Assembly: GCA_033782935.1 (NCBI GenBank)
Contig: JAWQEG010001378.1
Coordinates: 99,501-163,500 of the forward strand
Direction: 5' to 3'
DNA length: 64,000 nt
Source of the DNA: Petrolisthes cinctipes
Lineage: Eukaryota; Arthropoda; Malacostraca; Decapoda; Porcellanidae
Made by a program: the position numbers and the translations under genes. Under the pieces are notes generated by a model. It was given only the letters and a program-made list of their open reading frames with translations. It had not been told where the DNA came from and ran no database searches. Every line of letters begins with the position of its first letter. Within the stretch, counting starts at the first letter, position 1. Positions 36,436 through 50,700 of the stretch are shown piece after piece.

Positions 36436-37038
36436 CTGGGGAGAGAAAGGTGGGCTGAAAGAGATGATGTCTTAATAGTAAAAGTGTGTGTGTGTGTGTG
36501 TGTGTGTGTGTTCCGTACATACCAGTGACCATGTACACTCTTGGACAAAAGTTTCAATACACATATGGATAACTCAAAGAAATTTCTGTCTTCATGATGT
36601 TTTCACTTTTTCATTATGATATTATTGTTCTGAATAGTGAGAAGCTGGCTGCTTGTAGTAAATCAGAAGATGGTACAATACTTTACCTATATATTTATTG
36701 GAAAGTTTCTCAGCTAACAAACTGGAGAAAGATGTCAAATGTTTAGCCTACATGTGTTATCCCAGTGTGGATGATTATTATTGTCCGCGACTGTACACGT
36801 ATAATAAGAGGCCACTGTATGGACTCTTGGCTGTATGACCACCAAATATATACACATGTACTGTAACACACTCATACACACACACAACGCTCACCTTTGA
36901 ATCTTATTAGTGGTATTTTAATTATGTATCTCTTTTCCCAGGTGGAATAATAACGTGTGATTTTATAATAAGAGCGGAGGCTAGCATATACTTTCGCCAG
37001 CCTTTCCTCTAGTATTCAATAATAACTAAGATGAAACT
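34741..37038. repeat. Segmental duplication, copy B
   Basis: Partner of 8884-11193. This copy carries the receptor 5' exon that joins in phase to the exons at 32316-28232, so it is probably the functional context, with copy A the stray one. The (GT)n run at 36485-36511 is longer here than in copy A (about 10650). The Tc1-like terminus and the TTTCGTGGCA palindrome are shared. Confidence 0.93.
35085..35445. repeat. G-rich ~30-bp minisatellite (copy B)
   Basis: About 11-12 units of the same AAAGTTAGGGGAGGGTGGGG type as in copy A. A variant with GGATAGGG and AAAGA appears at intervals that copy A does not show, so units have been rearranged since duplication. Confidence 0.9.
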
Positions 37039-37145
37039 AATAATTCCCTTAAAATGCATTGTTTTGTAGATTTTCTTCAATTACTCTACTATCTCACAAT
37101 CTTCCTATTTGTCTATTCAACCATTTATCATTTTTAAGAGACCTA

Positions 37146-38290
37146 TTGATGTAGTCAGAAAATCGGACTTAAATGAACCCTTCAAATATTGCCACGAAAC
37201 ACCGCCTATATGGAAGAAGCTTGTTTCGTGGCATAGTCAGGAGGAATCAGAAGTCTCCAATTCTCATACACGATCACAGGGTTCTTAAAAACATTGTTTT
37301 GTAGATATTCTTCAGTTACTTTTACAATTATCACAATCTACCTCTCTATCTCTTCACTCCCTCTCATTTATTATACATTCTTCATACCTTACATATATAT
37401 CATACATACAGAAACTAAATATAGATTTGCACTCAGAAACCAAATTGGCAAACAGACTCAGTAGACAGACAGACAGACAGACAGACAGTTAACTCGAGGT
37501 GAGGTGAGCCACTGGAAGGTATGAGCAAGGCTGAAACTTAGTCAAGGTAGGCCTGGATTACTATAGAGAACTTGGAGAAGTGGTCAGTTGGCATGGGAAG
37601 TGTTGGAGAGAAGGCAGGAGCAACGGAGATGGGAAGGATGAAGGAAATGGAGAATGAAAGTGATGAGGATGTGGAAATGAAAGATAGGAGAAGGTATGGA
37701 GGAGGAACCAAAGCAATAGAAAAGAGAAAGGATAGAGGGAAAATGAGACGGGTAGGAGGAAGAATAGAAGGAAAAAAGATATGAGAAGGAAGAGGTAAGG
37801 GGAAGTATATCCTACGGTAGACTATAGTAATCTCGTATGTTATACAGTACAATCCTGCTGTTCTGAGCCACACGTGTCCATCTCTTGCACAGAGTCAAGT
37901 GGAAGATATTATGGCCAAAGTTGTGAGTGACGTGGGAGGAGTGTAATACTAAGAGGCAAGTTGTTGTTGTTGTATCTGGGGGAGTGTTTTGTTTATATTT
38001 ATTTATATAGGTACATTTTTAATCTTTTGTAATTATATAATTAGCTCATTTTTCTTTTTTCTTATTTTTATATCATTCCGTTCACCAAGAGGCATATCCT
38101 GATGTTACACTAGTGACTATAGTAACTAGCTGTATTCTGTGGAAAAAATGTAGTGTTTTGATACCAGCAAACTTTATTAAGTGTCCTTCGTGATCGTGTA
38201 TGAGACCTGGTGGCTTCTGATTCCTCCTGACTGTGCCACGAAACAATCTCCTTTAATGTAGGTGGTGTTTAATGGCAATGTTTTAAGGAC
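37146..38290. repeat. TTTCGTGGCA repeat family, direct and inverted copies
   Basis: 37146-37290 matches 35850-35985 and 10005-10145: GCCACGAAAC...GTTTCGTGGCATAGTCAG, then GGAATCAGAAGTCTCCAATT. 38170-38260 holds the same blocks inverted (GGCTTCTGATTCCTCCTGAC, GTGCCACGAAACAA). Each copy centres on a short palindrome, suggesting a MITE. Between them, 37480-37800 is purine-rich and has no supported gene. Confidence 0.7.
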
Positions 38291-38734
38291 TCGCTAACAT
38301 CCAATTTTCTAATTACTGTACAGTCGGCTGCATAAGTCCCGTCGCCACATCTCCCAAGTTATGATGTACAGAATGGAAACCAGAGAGGTATCGTGTATTA
38401 AAATGCCCCATGAATATTGTAATTCTGTATGGTGAATGTGTTTGTTCAATGAGTATCCTTTATGTTATCCTTCAAGAAGCAATGAGTGAGGCGACACGAC
38501 TTTTGCCGCCGACTGTACTGTACATCACGGGGTCCATTAGTGTACCACGTGATCCGTTTTCTTACTTATACAATGATAAGGAAAGAGCATGCGGTTATCC
38601 ACTCTGGAATGTGGCGGGAAGGAAGAGAGGGAAAAACAAAATTGTGCCCATATCCAAAAAATATTTTAACACGTGATTATTATCCAAGGCTTGTGTGCGA
38701 GAGGCGTGTGTGTAATATCTTTTCTTTAACTATA

Positions 38735-39559
38735 TATATGTTACAGTAAAATCTTCAAAACAGTAAATTTGTAAATTTCCTAGAATTTTCAGTAAATTTA
38801 CAAAGTGACTGTTTCAATCAGTAAATTTACAAAATTACTAAGATTTGTAGGAAATTTACAAATTTACTGATCGTTATCGATGAATCACTATTGGGGTGAA
38901 AGCTGGTGTGCTAAAAGGGGGCTTTTCCCGAAATCAGTTTGATTTATGCCCTCAAAGACTGTTGAACAATGAGTGAGGATATCTGTCTTGACAAAGTAAT
39001 TTCTTTGCGTTCCGCCGTCATAGCAGAATCAGCATCAGGTGGGCAGGCAAGGTTTCACAAAATGTAACTGTGTGCGTGGGGCAAAGAACAAATGCGGAAC
39101 AAATAAATGTTCTTGTTTCAGAAACGACCTCAAATGTCACTCCAGTCTGACATGTCCAAATAAGTAGCCTAGTATGTTGACACTACCATAGTGCAAGCCC
39201 CCCCCCCCACACACACACACACCCTTTATGTTCTTTTTAATCCTGTTTTATGAATAAATTAGATCATTATGTTCTTTTTAATCCTGTTTTGTGAATAAAT
39301 TGGATCATTTGACATTAGATGATGTTTGCTTCTGCTCGTTTGTGTAAAAAATCATAATCGATGAATCAGTAATTTTGTAAAATTACTGGCTCCTGAAATT
39401 AGTATATTTGTAAATTTCCTACAAATTTTAGTAATTTTGTAAATTGAAACAGTCACTTTGTAAATTTTCTGGAAAATCAAGGAAATTTACAAATTTACTG
39501 TTTTGAAGATTTTACTGTAACATATATACTGTTTTGAAGATTTTACTGTAACATATATA
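38735..39559. mobile_element. 0.8-kb non-autonomous element with ~145-bp inverted ends
   Basis: The left end GTTACAGTAAAATCTTCAAA and the right end TTTGAAGATTTTACTGTAAC are exact inverse copies. The arms then repeat AGTAAATTTGTAAATTTCC-like units several times, so each arm is itself repetitive. The right terminus is doubled: GTTTTGAAGATTTTACTGTA occurs twice, at about 39500 and 39531. The centre has C9 followed by (AC)n near 39200 and no transposase. Confidence 0.85.
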
Positions 39560-41749
39560 CTGTAGCTATAACAAGTGAACCATACATATACCGCACTCTA
39601 ACAAACCACAACCACAACCATAGACCGTATATTGTATAGTACCAGTGAGAGATAAAAGTTGTGGCGTCGTTTTTTTTATATACATTCTCACACACACACA
39701 CACACACACACACCACACTGAAACCCAAACCACAGTTACATACCGAGGTGAAAGGGTTCGCTCATTATGGTACCACATAATTTCACCGAGTTTCTTCTTT
39801 CACTGTACACCACCACCACCACAACAACAACAACAATAGACTCTCAAGCTTCTTAATGATCCATTGTTCCTATCTGGATCAACTTTTTATTTGCCGGTTA
39901 ATGGAATGTAATTATCTTGAAGGTAATGGCATTATCACGTCATTGCCAGTTCATTAAGGTTCAGGAAGTATGGAACTGGTTTGGTCATTAGGAGCCTCAT
40001 TGATATTATTATTTATATTTATATCTCACCTAATGCAAAGGTGACAGATATATTTCTCATATGCTTTATTACATATGTTAGTAGAATAGAAACTGGTTCA
40101 GAAAATAACTGTCTGGTCATATTAGCATTATTAAGTACATGAGATGGACGCGAATTTATGATGCCGGCTGTAATTAAGTTAACCCTCCTACTGCAACATC
40201 ATTAATAACTACATCTGAAATGGACAAAAACGATGGTGGATGCAATACTTTCTTATCAACCCAGTGAAAGTTAATAAGCATGTCTAAAAACCCACTAGTT
40301 TTCTTATGCAGTTACAACACAGTGTCCTTGAAATCCACCATTATCATGCGCTTGTTTTATCGTTCTATTTCCTTTAAATCATTTTTCATCATTATTCAAT
40401 CTGAGTTGGTTTTATTTTTTCAAGTTCTTTTTCTTTTCTTTTTTTTACCTTTAGTACAAGCCCCAACACTCAGGGTGCGATGCCACTAATGGCCATGAAG
40501 TTAGGGTTCAGTCATATTTACTCTATAGTTACCCCTAATATGTCGTTTTCTTTGAGAAGTCATAAAAAAAAGTACATGAGAACACATAAATAGGTTCAAA
40601 TTTCTGGTAACTTTGCTAGTCTAGTCACAACTTCACGCAAGTCGGAACACAGTGAGCACGACCAGTGTTTACTCAGCATTGTGACTTGAGATTTTATATT
40701 CTGATCTGTTCTTCTTGACTTAGGTAAGTGTACGTACGGTACAGCTCTATACGGGATATATCCAGTAAATCATAGCTTTACTACTAATGTGGTAGTAGCA
40801 TACCTAAGAAAACATAATGGGAAATTAAAAAGTGGACTTTAGTGTTATGGTCTCCACCACATAGGACAGATCAACTAATACAAATATTACTTTTGGGTTT
40901 CTCATATCGGGATTTAAACGTGGCTGTGTTATGTTTTTCAAAATTTGGTCGTTGTCCTGTCCCCGTCTAATGGAAAAAAAATATATGGTTGTGGGGCAGT
41001 CGGGGACGAGTGAACCAACCAAAGACAATGTTTGACAACAATGCCGACGATCACGTCCAATTTTGAGCACATTAAAAAATTTCAACTGCCTAGCCGACCC
41101 CGGGCGACTATAGGCGTCCTGACGTGACAACGCGGGCCTTGTCCCCAAACATAGTGAAGATTTGAGCTACCACTGATTTTTTGAATGGTAGGAAGACATC
41201 GGGAGGGAAGGTCGGCTATGTGGATACACGGCTTAAGCTGCTGCGTGTGAAGGTAAGATTGGAAATAAATAGCTCATCCTGGGAAATATCATAGTATTTT
41301 TTTGTAGGTGGGACACAGAGTGTTTACTATTGATTAAACTTTATTAGACCGTTATTAGCAGTGCCTACTAAATATCGTTACTGATGCGCAGCAACAGAGC
41401 TTCTTGCAGGTACATGAGAAGGGTTTAATCACAGTCTAGGGAATAGTGGGTCTCGTTCAGTTCAGTTCCATGAATAGTCACGAGCACAGTAGACTGTGGT
41501 CACGAGCAGCACTGTTTTTTACTGCTACCGCCGGCAGCGAAGCCAGCTAGTCAACCAGCCTGCAGCACTGCTTTTATTGCAGTTGTTTCTGTGTGTGAAC
41601 ACCTCCATTTACCAGGATAATTTTAATTATTTACCAACGGCAGCGCTGCTCAGCACTAGTCAGCAGAGTTGTTGTGTATAAAATGAGTCTTATTGTTGTT
41701 TGTGTATATAATATATCAAGCTGTATTAATCTGCGATATTATATTTCAG
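39560..41749. other. Upstream region of the dehydrogenase-like gene
   Basis: Holds (CA)n at 39690-39712 and (CAACAA)n near 39820. There is no supported coding frame. The promoter and 5' non-coding exon of the gene at 41767 must lie here or further left, because 41750 is preceded by a splice acceptor. I could not choose a transcription start. Confidence 0.5.
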
Positions 41750-41766
41750 GATAGTATTATAGTAGA

Positions 41767-44700
41767 ATGAAAAAGTGGGGCCGTGGAGAGTTCTGGGGTC
41801 TGTCCTCTGACTTTGACCATGACTTTGCACTCACCGACACCCAGAAGAAGCTGCTTGATGACGTCAGGGAACTCTGCAGGGTCAAGATCAAACCACTCGC
41901 TGTAAGTCATTGTGCTTGTTGGACATTACTTTAGTCACTCAGCTAAAGTATGTACGTACTTAATTCACCCAGTTATTCCATTAGATAACCCAGTCATCTG
42001 TCACATATTTGTCACGTTATTGCGCTCGTATTATTAAACATTTTATCCTTCCCTTAGGTCACTCATTTTAAGACATTTATGTCCACTGTATTGTAATGGA
42101 AGAGTAACTGTTAAATCTTAAGACACTGATCTAGCCTCTGGTGGTATCCAGCATTGCTGATGAATAAAAGGCCAAGAAATAATAATAGCAATAATTTCAA
42201 AATATAATGTGTAATAGACTTGTCTGCTTAACATACCAACTTTTACTAATGCAATGGTAGACAAGTGTACAGTCACCCTGGATTGTACAGTACTTATATA
42301 AATCCTGTTAAGTTGTGGGTACATTATCTTATTTCATATAATAAAGATTATTATTAATCCATAATTCTGTTGTATGCTTCTTGGGCGGCTTCTTAGAAGT
42401 GCGATAATTGAATTACTACAGCTGCTACTAACTTTTTGATGTACAATTGCCAAAGATAAAATTGCAACCATAAAATTATACAGTATGTATACTAGTGTGT
42501 GACAATATCGGACAGCTGCTCCATAGTATGTACTCATATATTATCAATGGATCATTCCACAACCTTTATGAGGATGGATGTGATTGGTTATATAATTATA
42601 CTACTGAATATTAACTAAATAGTTTGTGTCCTAGATATGCTTGAAACTAAATAATTCTACAAGAATTAATTTGTTGAAGGATTCCCACCTTATGTCTTTC
42701 ATAGGTTAATATCTAAACACCCTTTATTTCACCTCATCTCAAACAGATTAAGACTGACCGTGACTATGTGTACCCACGAGAATCCATGAATGCCTTGGCT
42801 GAGATGGGTCTGCTGGGGTTAATCATTCCAAAAGAGCTGGGTGGCCTTGGGGAAAGCCATGTCTTCTGCAGCATGTTCGTGGAAACACTGGCTCGTTATG
42901 GTTGCCCCTCCACTGCCATGATATATAGTAAGGTTTTTCATTCATTTGTATATATACTAGTTCAGTTTGTTTGTTAGCAGGATTATACATAAAGTTATAC
43001 AGGTATATGGATTTTTATAAAGTTTTATGAACTGTTGCCCTCATGAGTAGCAAATTATTAGATTTGGGGAGAAGTTTGGCTCCAAGATTATTATTATTAT
43101 TTTTTTTTTTTTTTTTTTTTTTTGAGAATGAGTTTGATGTATTGGTGGCATGCCTGTAGATATTCACAACCTTTAAGTGGAAATGATTAGCCTTGATCGA
43201 GATATGTTGTCTCTGAATGCTTTTGTTAATTATATGTGGGCCAGCAGCAAAGGCAAAGTAGATTTTTGTGTTGAGGTAAAAAGTTCAATAATTAATTTAT
43301 TTATATTCTCTCTTTGAACCTTCCCATTGATTACCTTCCCTTTGAATTATCCTTCTCCCTCTTTCCATAGTTTCCCAAACAGTCGCTCCACTCATTATAG
43401 GACTTCCTCATTCCCTTTCTTCCCTTCCCAGTGTTTGTGTTGATTAGTTCATATTCACAAACCTATGGCTATTTCAACACCATACACATAATCTACAACC
43501 CCTGCTATCTTTGGCCATCCACTCCCATGCACATCCTTCGTGGTGACACTAGGTATTGACATCCTCCACATAAAAATAGAATACTGTATGGAATTTCAGT
43601 GGAATATGTAGTTCTTTAGGTTTGACTAGTAAATTTCTAAGGGTGTATTTCCTTCGGCAGCAATGCATGTGTCATGCTTGGCCACCATTCTGTTCCGCTA
43701 CCACAACAACCCACTTCTGAAGGAACTACTTACACGTATTGACAAGGACAAATTGATTGGCACCTTATCCTACTCGGACCCTGCCACTGGTAAGACATTA
43801 CAACATCAGCAATTTATTTTTCTTCTGGATTGAGAAGTTAAGAACTAAAGGAAGAACCTAATTTAAAGTCATCAGTGACATGAAAAGAGATTGTGAGAGG
43901 TCAAAAATTATGTCCAGTTTTGTTTAAGATGCCGAAATACATTGAATTTGAAGGAGTACGAGTCATAGTAGATGGGGGAAGATGATTAGGGAGGTGGACT
44001 GAAAAGCTTGGTGAATGTTGCATGCTCTTTGACTAGGAGGAAGCATATAGTGAAAGAATTTAGAAGAGCAATGTTCATTATACTGGTAATAGTATTAGAA
44101 GAGAGAGAGAGAGAGATGCAGCTTTGCAATAAAGAGAGAGAAGCTGTAGGGTATAAATAAAAGTGGATTGAGAAGAGAGATCATTGATACCACTCAGCCG
44201 AGAGGTGTTGTGTAGGCTGACCCACCCCACACAAGCAAACCATATTCCATACAGGAGTGAATGACTGCAGTTGTGCCAGGATAAAAATTTGAGAAATCTG
44301 TGAAGCACACTTAATTTTTTTCATGCAGTTTAAGTTAGAGATATAATATATTCTCTCCATTAGAGATTGTAAGAGAGAAACTCAAATAATATTGAGAGAA
44401 GAGGGGAGATTAAGTTATATGTGATAGAAGAATATATACTGTAGTCATTTGGAAGATGATAATTATTTAAATGATGAAGGAAGTGTTTTATTGGAAGAAA
44501 AGGCAAGTCATAAGTAAAGTACCCTATGTAACTGCTTTTTTAATGGTATCTACTATACATTTGCCACTGAAATAATAAAGCTATAGCTATATATAGGGAC
44601 TTCCGGGCAACCTTTTCCCCATGTAATGACTGTGAACCATACTGTTCATGTGTCATGGTGGAAATACAAGTATAAATACAGTATACTATGTATTTGACTG

Positions 44701-47700
44701 AATAAACACCTTCATCTATCTTTCATAGTTCAGTGTCAGTTTTATTATGGTGGATCAGTTAAATCCATTTAGAATTTTAATGTTTAGAATTGTCTTTGGG
44801 TTACTTTCTAACCATCTCTCTCGCCAACACATTTGATGAAAGATTCAGTACTGTAGGAAACTTAAATATACATGTATGTACAGTCTCCTCCACTGTGTCG
44901 ACACGTTCATCACTCAGCGTTGTCAATGTGTATAACCCACAAGGTGTGAACCTCCAGTGTCGTCGACTCTAGTATCCGAAACACATACCAATATGAGTCA
45001 GTGGGAGGTTAATTGAGGGGTTGTGTTGGCTTGGGTGTGGTGTTCTATGGAGGCAGGGTAGGCAACTGTAAGCTGTAATGCAGTGGGGGAGAGAAAGAAG
45101 GGGATGGGTGGAGCCTGTGGACTGACGTGGTATATACCAAGGCCGCTTGAAGAGTAGGTCTTCCCGCGTCTGTCTCTAAACTCGTCCTACCACGCGCATG
45201 ACGTTTTCCCTCCAAAAGTACTTTACATCGCTGGAGCTCCAAGCTTAATGTGGAGCCTGGAGTACTGCATTCTGTACTTCTGTTACTGAAAGAGAAGGGT
45301 GGATCTATGGACGATTTTGAGCGTTTATGTGTGTTATCATTTGATGAAATGAGCCTGGCAGCTGAATGGACTTATGATAAAGGCATGGATACTCTCTACG
45401 CCCCCAAAACTAAAGTCCAGTGTGCAATGATTAGAGGCCTTACTAGCCCATGGAAACAAGTAATATACTATAATTTTGATACAGACATGAGCAAGGATAT
45501 TTTATTTGATTTAATTAGCAGAGTGGAAGCAGTTGGATATCCAGTAGTAGCCATAGTGAATGATCTCAGTCCCACAAATGTAAGATTATGGAACAGCCTG
45601 AGTGTAAATGTACATAATACCTCTTTCACTAATCCAGCTGCTGCAGACAGGGAAGTATATGTGTTTGCAGATGCCCCTCACTTGATGAAGCTGATTCGTA
45701 ACAATTTTCTTGACTATGGGTTTATTATACATGATACTATGAAAGTCAATAGTGAATGTGTTCGTGAACTAATCAGAAGAAGTGTGCATGACCTAAAAAC
45801 CACATATCATTTGTCAGATAATCATGTTCATGTAACAGGAGTACAAAGGATGAACGTCAGGAAGGCTGTTCAGTTGCTATCAGAAACTACAGCTAAGTCC
45901 TTGCAGTATTTTGGTCAGAAAGGACTTTTGCAGAGCAAAGATTGGGAAGGTACGAGCAAATTCATTTCTCTAGTGGATTCATGGTTTGATTTGTTGAACT
46001 CCAGAGTGAGTTATGATGCAAAGTTCACCAGACATGCCTATGGACTCAACTTAAAAGATCAAAATAAAGTTTTGGAGGATATGGTGAACACTATTAAATC
46101 AATGAAAGTTTGCGGTAGAAAAAGTCTCTTTCAGTTTCAGAAAGGCATGCTCATATCTTCTCAGTCTTTGCTTAAACTATACGGAATGCTGAAGGAAAGG
46201 TTCAATATTTCTTATATATAAACACATAAGTTAAACCAAGATGTTTTGGAGAATCTGTTTGCTTCCCTTCGGCAGATGGGAGGGTGTTCTGACCACCCAT
46301 CCCCACTTCAAGTGAAGTATAATCTCAAAACATACCTTCTTGGGAAGAACAGTGCGTTGGTGGGGGAAAAATACAACACACAAGAAGATGCAAATGAGGT
46401 AAACATGTCAGGCAGTTGGTTTTCCAGCAACACAGCTTCATCACAAAATCATGAGATGGAAAGTAGTGATAGGCCTAAAGATGATTCACTTAGTCGAGAG
46501 CTTTGCCTGTCAGCTATGCTTTTCACATCATTTGATTTTGATAATTCTTTGTGTGAAATGGAAGACACTGAGAACTGTCTTCCAATAAGTACAGAAGAAG
46601 AAGAGACATTAGAAAAGGCAATGGAAACAGAAGGACTGAAGTACATTGGGGGTTATTTTGTCAAAAAGTTTCCACAGTATAATTTCCTAGGCACAGATGA
46701 AAGCACAGAAGACTGGATTGGTACAATTTCTCGAACAGAAGGAAAGTTAAAGAGACCCAGCATTATTTTTTTTGATCAACTGAAACAAATGGAAAGACTA
46801 TTTATTTGTTATCACGGGGATAAGGAACTTAGAGAGGGATCAAAATGTGTAACAACATTAGTAAGTGAAATTAAAAAATTTGTAGATTTACCAGAAGATG
46901 TGATTAGGTTTTTTGTTCGTTGTCGCATATTTTTCAGGATACGGATATTAAACAGAAAGCCAAATTCACAAAGGAAAATTTCTAACAAAATGTCCAAACT
47001 AAGATAAGAACTCAATGAAAGAACAAAGAATGGTATTATTTATGAATAAGTATTGTATATATCCTACATAGTATGCATGATGAATTATGAAGTTCAAATT
47101 TACTCTTAGTGCCGTAATTTATGTATTATATGTTTCCTTATTAAAATATTAATGCCTACCTCAAGTGTATGTACCCCATTTTTCTTCAACTAGGCTTGGA
47201 AATAATTTAAAGTTGACAGCTGATCACAAGAGAGAGAGATAGACTTATCATATCAAAAGGTAGGCTACTCTTTTGGTGCTTGCATAAACAAATGCTATAA
47301 GGAATGATGGTCACAAGCTGCATCATACCCCATCTGCCCCAAACAATATCAAATATCATGTAACATGTGCAAAAGGTCGAGTTTTGGGCAGGGTTTGTAA
47401 TGGGTATCTATGAGTGAGGGAGCGAGAGACTCATCCCGGTGACGTCATCACGCTCTACCTACCTGCGCGGCGGGACGACCTACTCTTCAAGCGGCCTTGG
47501 TATATACGTCACACTATGATCGTTCGTATCCCAGTGTTAAATTTCATAAAAATGACTCATTTCTCGGGGACAAGTGCCTTAATTATTCACTTTTGGTAAT
47601 CCATTATAGTGCCAAAAATTAGCGGAAGGTGTGAAATAACCCGTGGCAAAACATCATACTGATCCAACCTTTAGTTACAGAGTTATTCCCGAAAAACAGT

Positions 47701-50700
47701 GCGACACGGGCTCTGAAAGCGTTAGTAGTACAGCACTACTGCTTACAATCCTCTCGCTAACTTTCCTCTGTAAAACATGCACCACACCATTCCCAAGCCT
47801 ACACCCCTCCATTACCATCCCCCCGATTTACTTCTGGCATGTGTTTCGGATATGCGAGTCGAAATTGGAGGTTCACACCTTGTGGGGTACAAACATTGAC
47901 AACGCAAACAGTGGAGTGATGAACGTGGCAGTGGAGGAGACTGTACGATAAGATAACATTTTTGTGATATAATATTGAATAATAATTTCTATGCTTATGC
48001 ATACACAGGTGGCCACTTTTGGTTCCCATTGTCCTCCAAGGTGAAGGAACTGGATGAGAACACTGTCAAGCTACTCAAGTATGGGTCATGGGCTACCAGT
48101 GCTGGATATGCTGACTTTTATGTTATCCAAACTCTATCTCCATCCCATGCTCCTGGTGACTACTCTGACCTCTCCTGCTTCCTCGTCTACAAGGTGAGTG
48201 AGAGGTAGAGGGAGGGGAGGAATAAAAGTTTCACAGGCAACTCTCATAGAGTGGCGGCGTCTACGTCGTGGGACCACCCCCCAAGGCTACCAAGGAAGGA
48301 AGCCATGGGGGCCAAACTGTCACAAAATCCCCCCGCCCCCCACCAAGGGGGCGCGAGTCCCTGGGAACGGCTTCGGTCACCCGGGGCAATACTACACCCC
48401 TCACACAACACACACAGATACACATTTTTTCATCACCGAGGAATGATTCTCCGGCTGTCATTTCTCAGCTTCTCCTTTAGCCGGAGACATTGAAAGCAAC
48501 CCTGGACCTACAAACAAATACACATGTCCGACATACTTTAAACCCATCACATCAAGTAGGCAGACAAAGGGTTCAGTTCAATGCAGCTCTTGTAAAAACT
48601 GGACCCACTTATCCTGTACAACATTAGCATCCAAAAAACACTACACAAACACATGGACCTGTCCCAGATGTCTCATACCTCTTCCAACACCACAACCTCC
48701 ATCACCCTCACCATCACTCCCACCTCTGTCACCCTTACCATCACTCCCACCTCCATCACCCTTACCATTACTCCCACCTCCATCACCCTTACTTCCAACA
48801 CCACCTCCACCCCCCCCCCCACAGTCTCCTCACCCCCGTGCAGCAGCACCTAACACACACCGCACACACAACATTGACATACTTCAACTAAACATAGATG
48901 GCATTAACACCAAAAAACAAGGACTCACACACTTCATTATACAACACAACATACATATTGCCATCTTACAAGAAACAAAATTACGCAACACAAACAAAAC
49001 ACCTACATTCACCAATTTCATCACCATCAGGGCCAAAGGCAATGGCGGTGGACTCATCACCCTAGTCCATAAATCCCTTTATTATATAGAAACCAGTGTG
49101 CAGCTCAAATCCCTTCTCCCTCACCACGACACCACCACAGAAATTCAAGCCATTAAAGTCCGCACTGGGAAAACAACAAGTATCACAATAGTAAATTTAT
49201 ACATCCCCCCTCAAACCTGCCCAACAGTTCCTCAAAACTTCTCCCCCCAGCTCCAACAAATCACCAACCAACCCGATCTCATCCTGGGTGGTGACTTCAA
49301 CGCCAAGGCGTCGGCCTAGTATATCAACAACCCAGACACAGACAGAGGGCTTGAAATCCTTTCCCAAACTGACAATCTCATTTCATTAAACAACACTCAT
49401 CAACATACTCATATTTCTCACCAAGCCCTCTTCCAACCATCCTCTCACGATTTAACCTTCTGCTCCCCCAGCCTCGCCCCCAGAACATCATGGAGGGCGG
49501 TCAGAACCCTCGGCTCTGACCACCTCCCAATCATAATCACCACAAAGACAGGAATCACCCTAAATGGCCACAGATAAACATAAAAGTGCCAACTGGGAAG
49601 TCTTCACTACCAAAACAGAACAACACTTTGAAACACTGAACAGTACACCCATCACAAACATCAACACTGCTGTTCAAAAATTCAATACAATTATACAAAA
49701 CGCAGACAAACAACATATCCCTAGAGGTAACAGAAGAAAACACAATCCCATTTTTACAACAGAAATTCAAGACCTCATCAGACAACGAGACACACATCCT
49801 CAACTCCTCTTACACAACACATTGTACACCAAATACAAGCACTAAATACACAAATAAACAACAAAATTAAAGAACAATAAACACTAAACTGGCATAGGTT
49901 TGTCAACACACTTGATCACAAAACAAACACCAGCAAACCCTACAAAACACTAAACAGCATCACACTGTCCAACAGCAACACTACACAATCACATGCAGCC
50001 ATCATAACAACAGACACCATACCCTCTAATAAACAACAAACATTTTTCTCATGTAAGCCACCTTCACCCTCACCCTGAAGACAGACAAGTCATCAGACGT
50101 AAGAGACATTTCCCAACTGACTAAGACTATGCACCATTCACAAACCGTCATACAAATCCCATCATCCACAACCTCAAACACTCACCTGCCTGTGGCCCTG
50201 ACAACATTAGTAACATACACCTCAAACACCTTGGACCACAAGGCATACAAGCACTCACTAACATGGCAAACTACAGCTACTCACACAACACAATACCCAA
50301 CATCTGGAAGCACGGAAATATCATCACTATCCCAAAAGCCAACAAAGATCCCACACTACCCTCATCTCACCGTCCCATTACCCTCCTTTGCACCCTCTCC
50401 AAAGTTACTGAGCACCTCATCATCAGCTTAATCACACTACAAATTCCCCTAGCATCCTCACAACATGGTTTCAGACCACTACACTCTTCTTACAAACCTC
50501 ACACATAGAATTTATGATGGCATCAACTCAGATAGACCTCCACACAGAACACTCCTAGTTACACTGGACATTAGTAAAGCATTTGATGCCATCCCCCGCC
50601 TCAACTTAACAAACAAAATATACAACACAAACATGCACAGTGATACATAAAGATGGCTGGCCAGCTTCTTGGGAGGAAGAGTAGCCCATGTTACATTTGC

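Noticed and set aside
37572..37784. Lys/Glu-rich 70-codon frame and its opposite-strand Leu/Ser-rich partner (37538-37873)
   Set aside because: Polypurine/polypyrimidine tract; no domain or splice support.
44878..47946. 8-bp target duplication for the P element
   Set aside because: Compared flanks at several possible end points and none match; the site is eroded or was formed another way.
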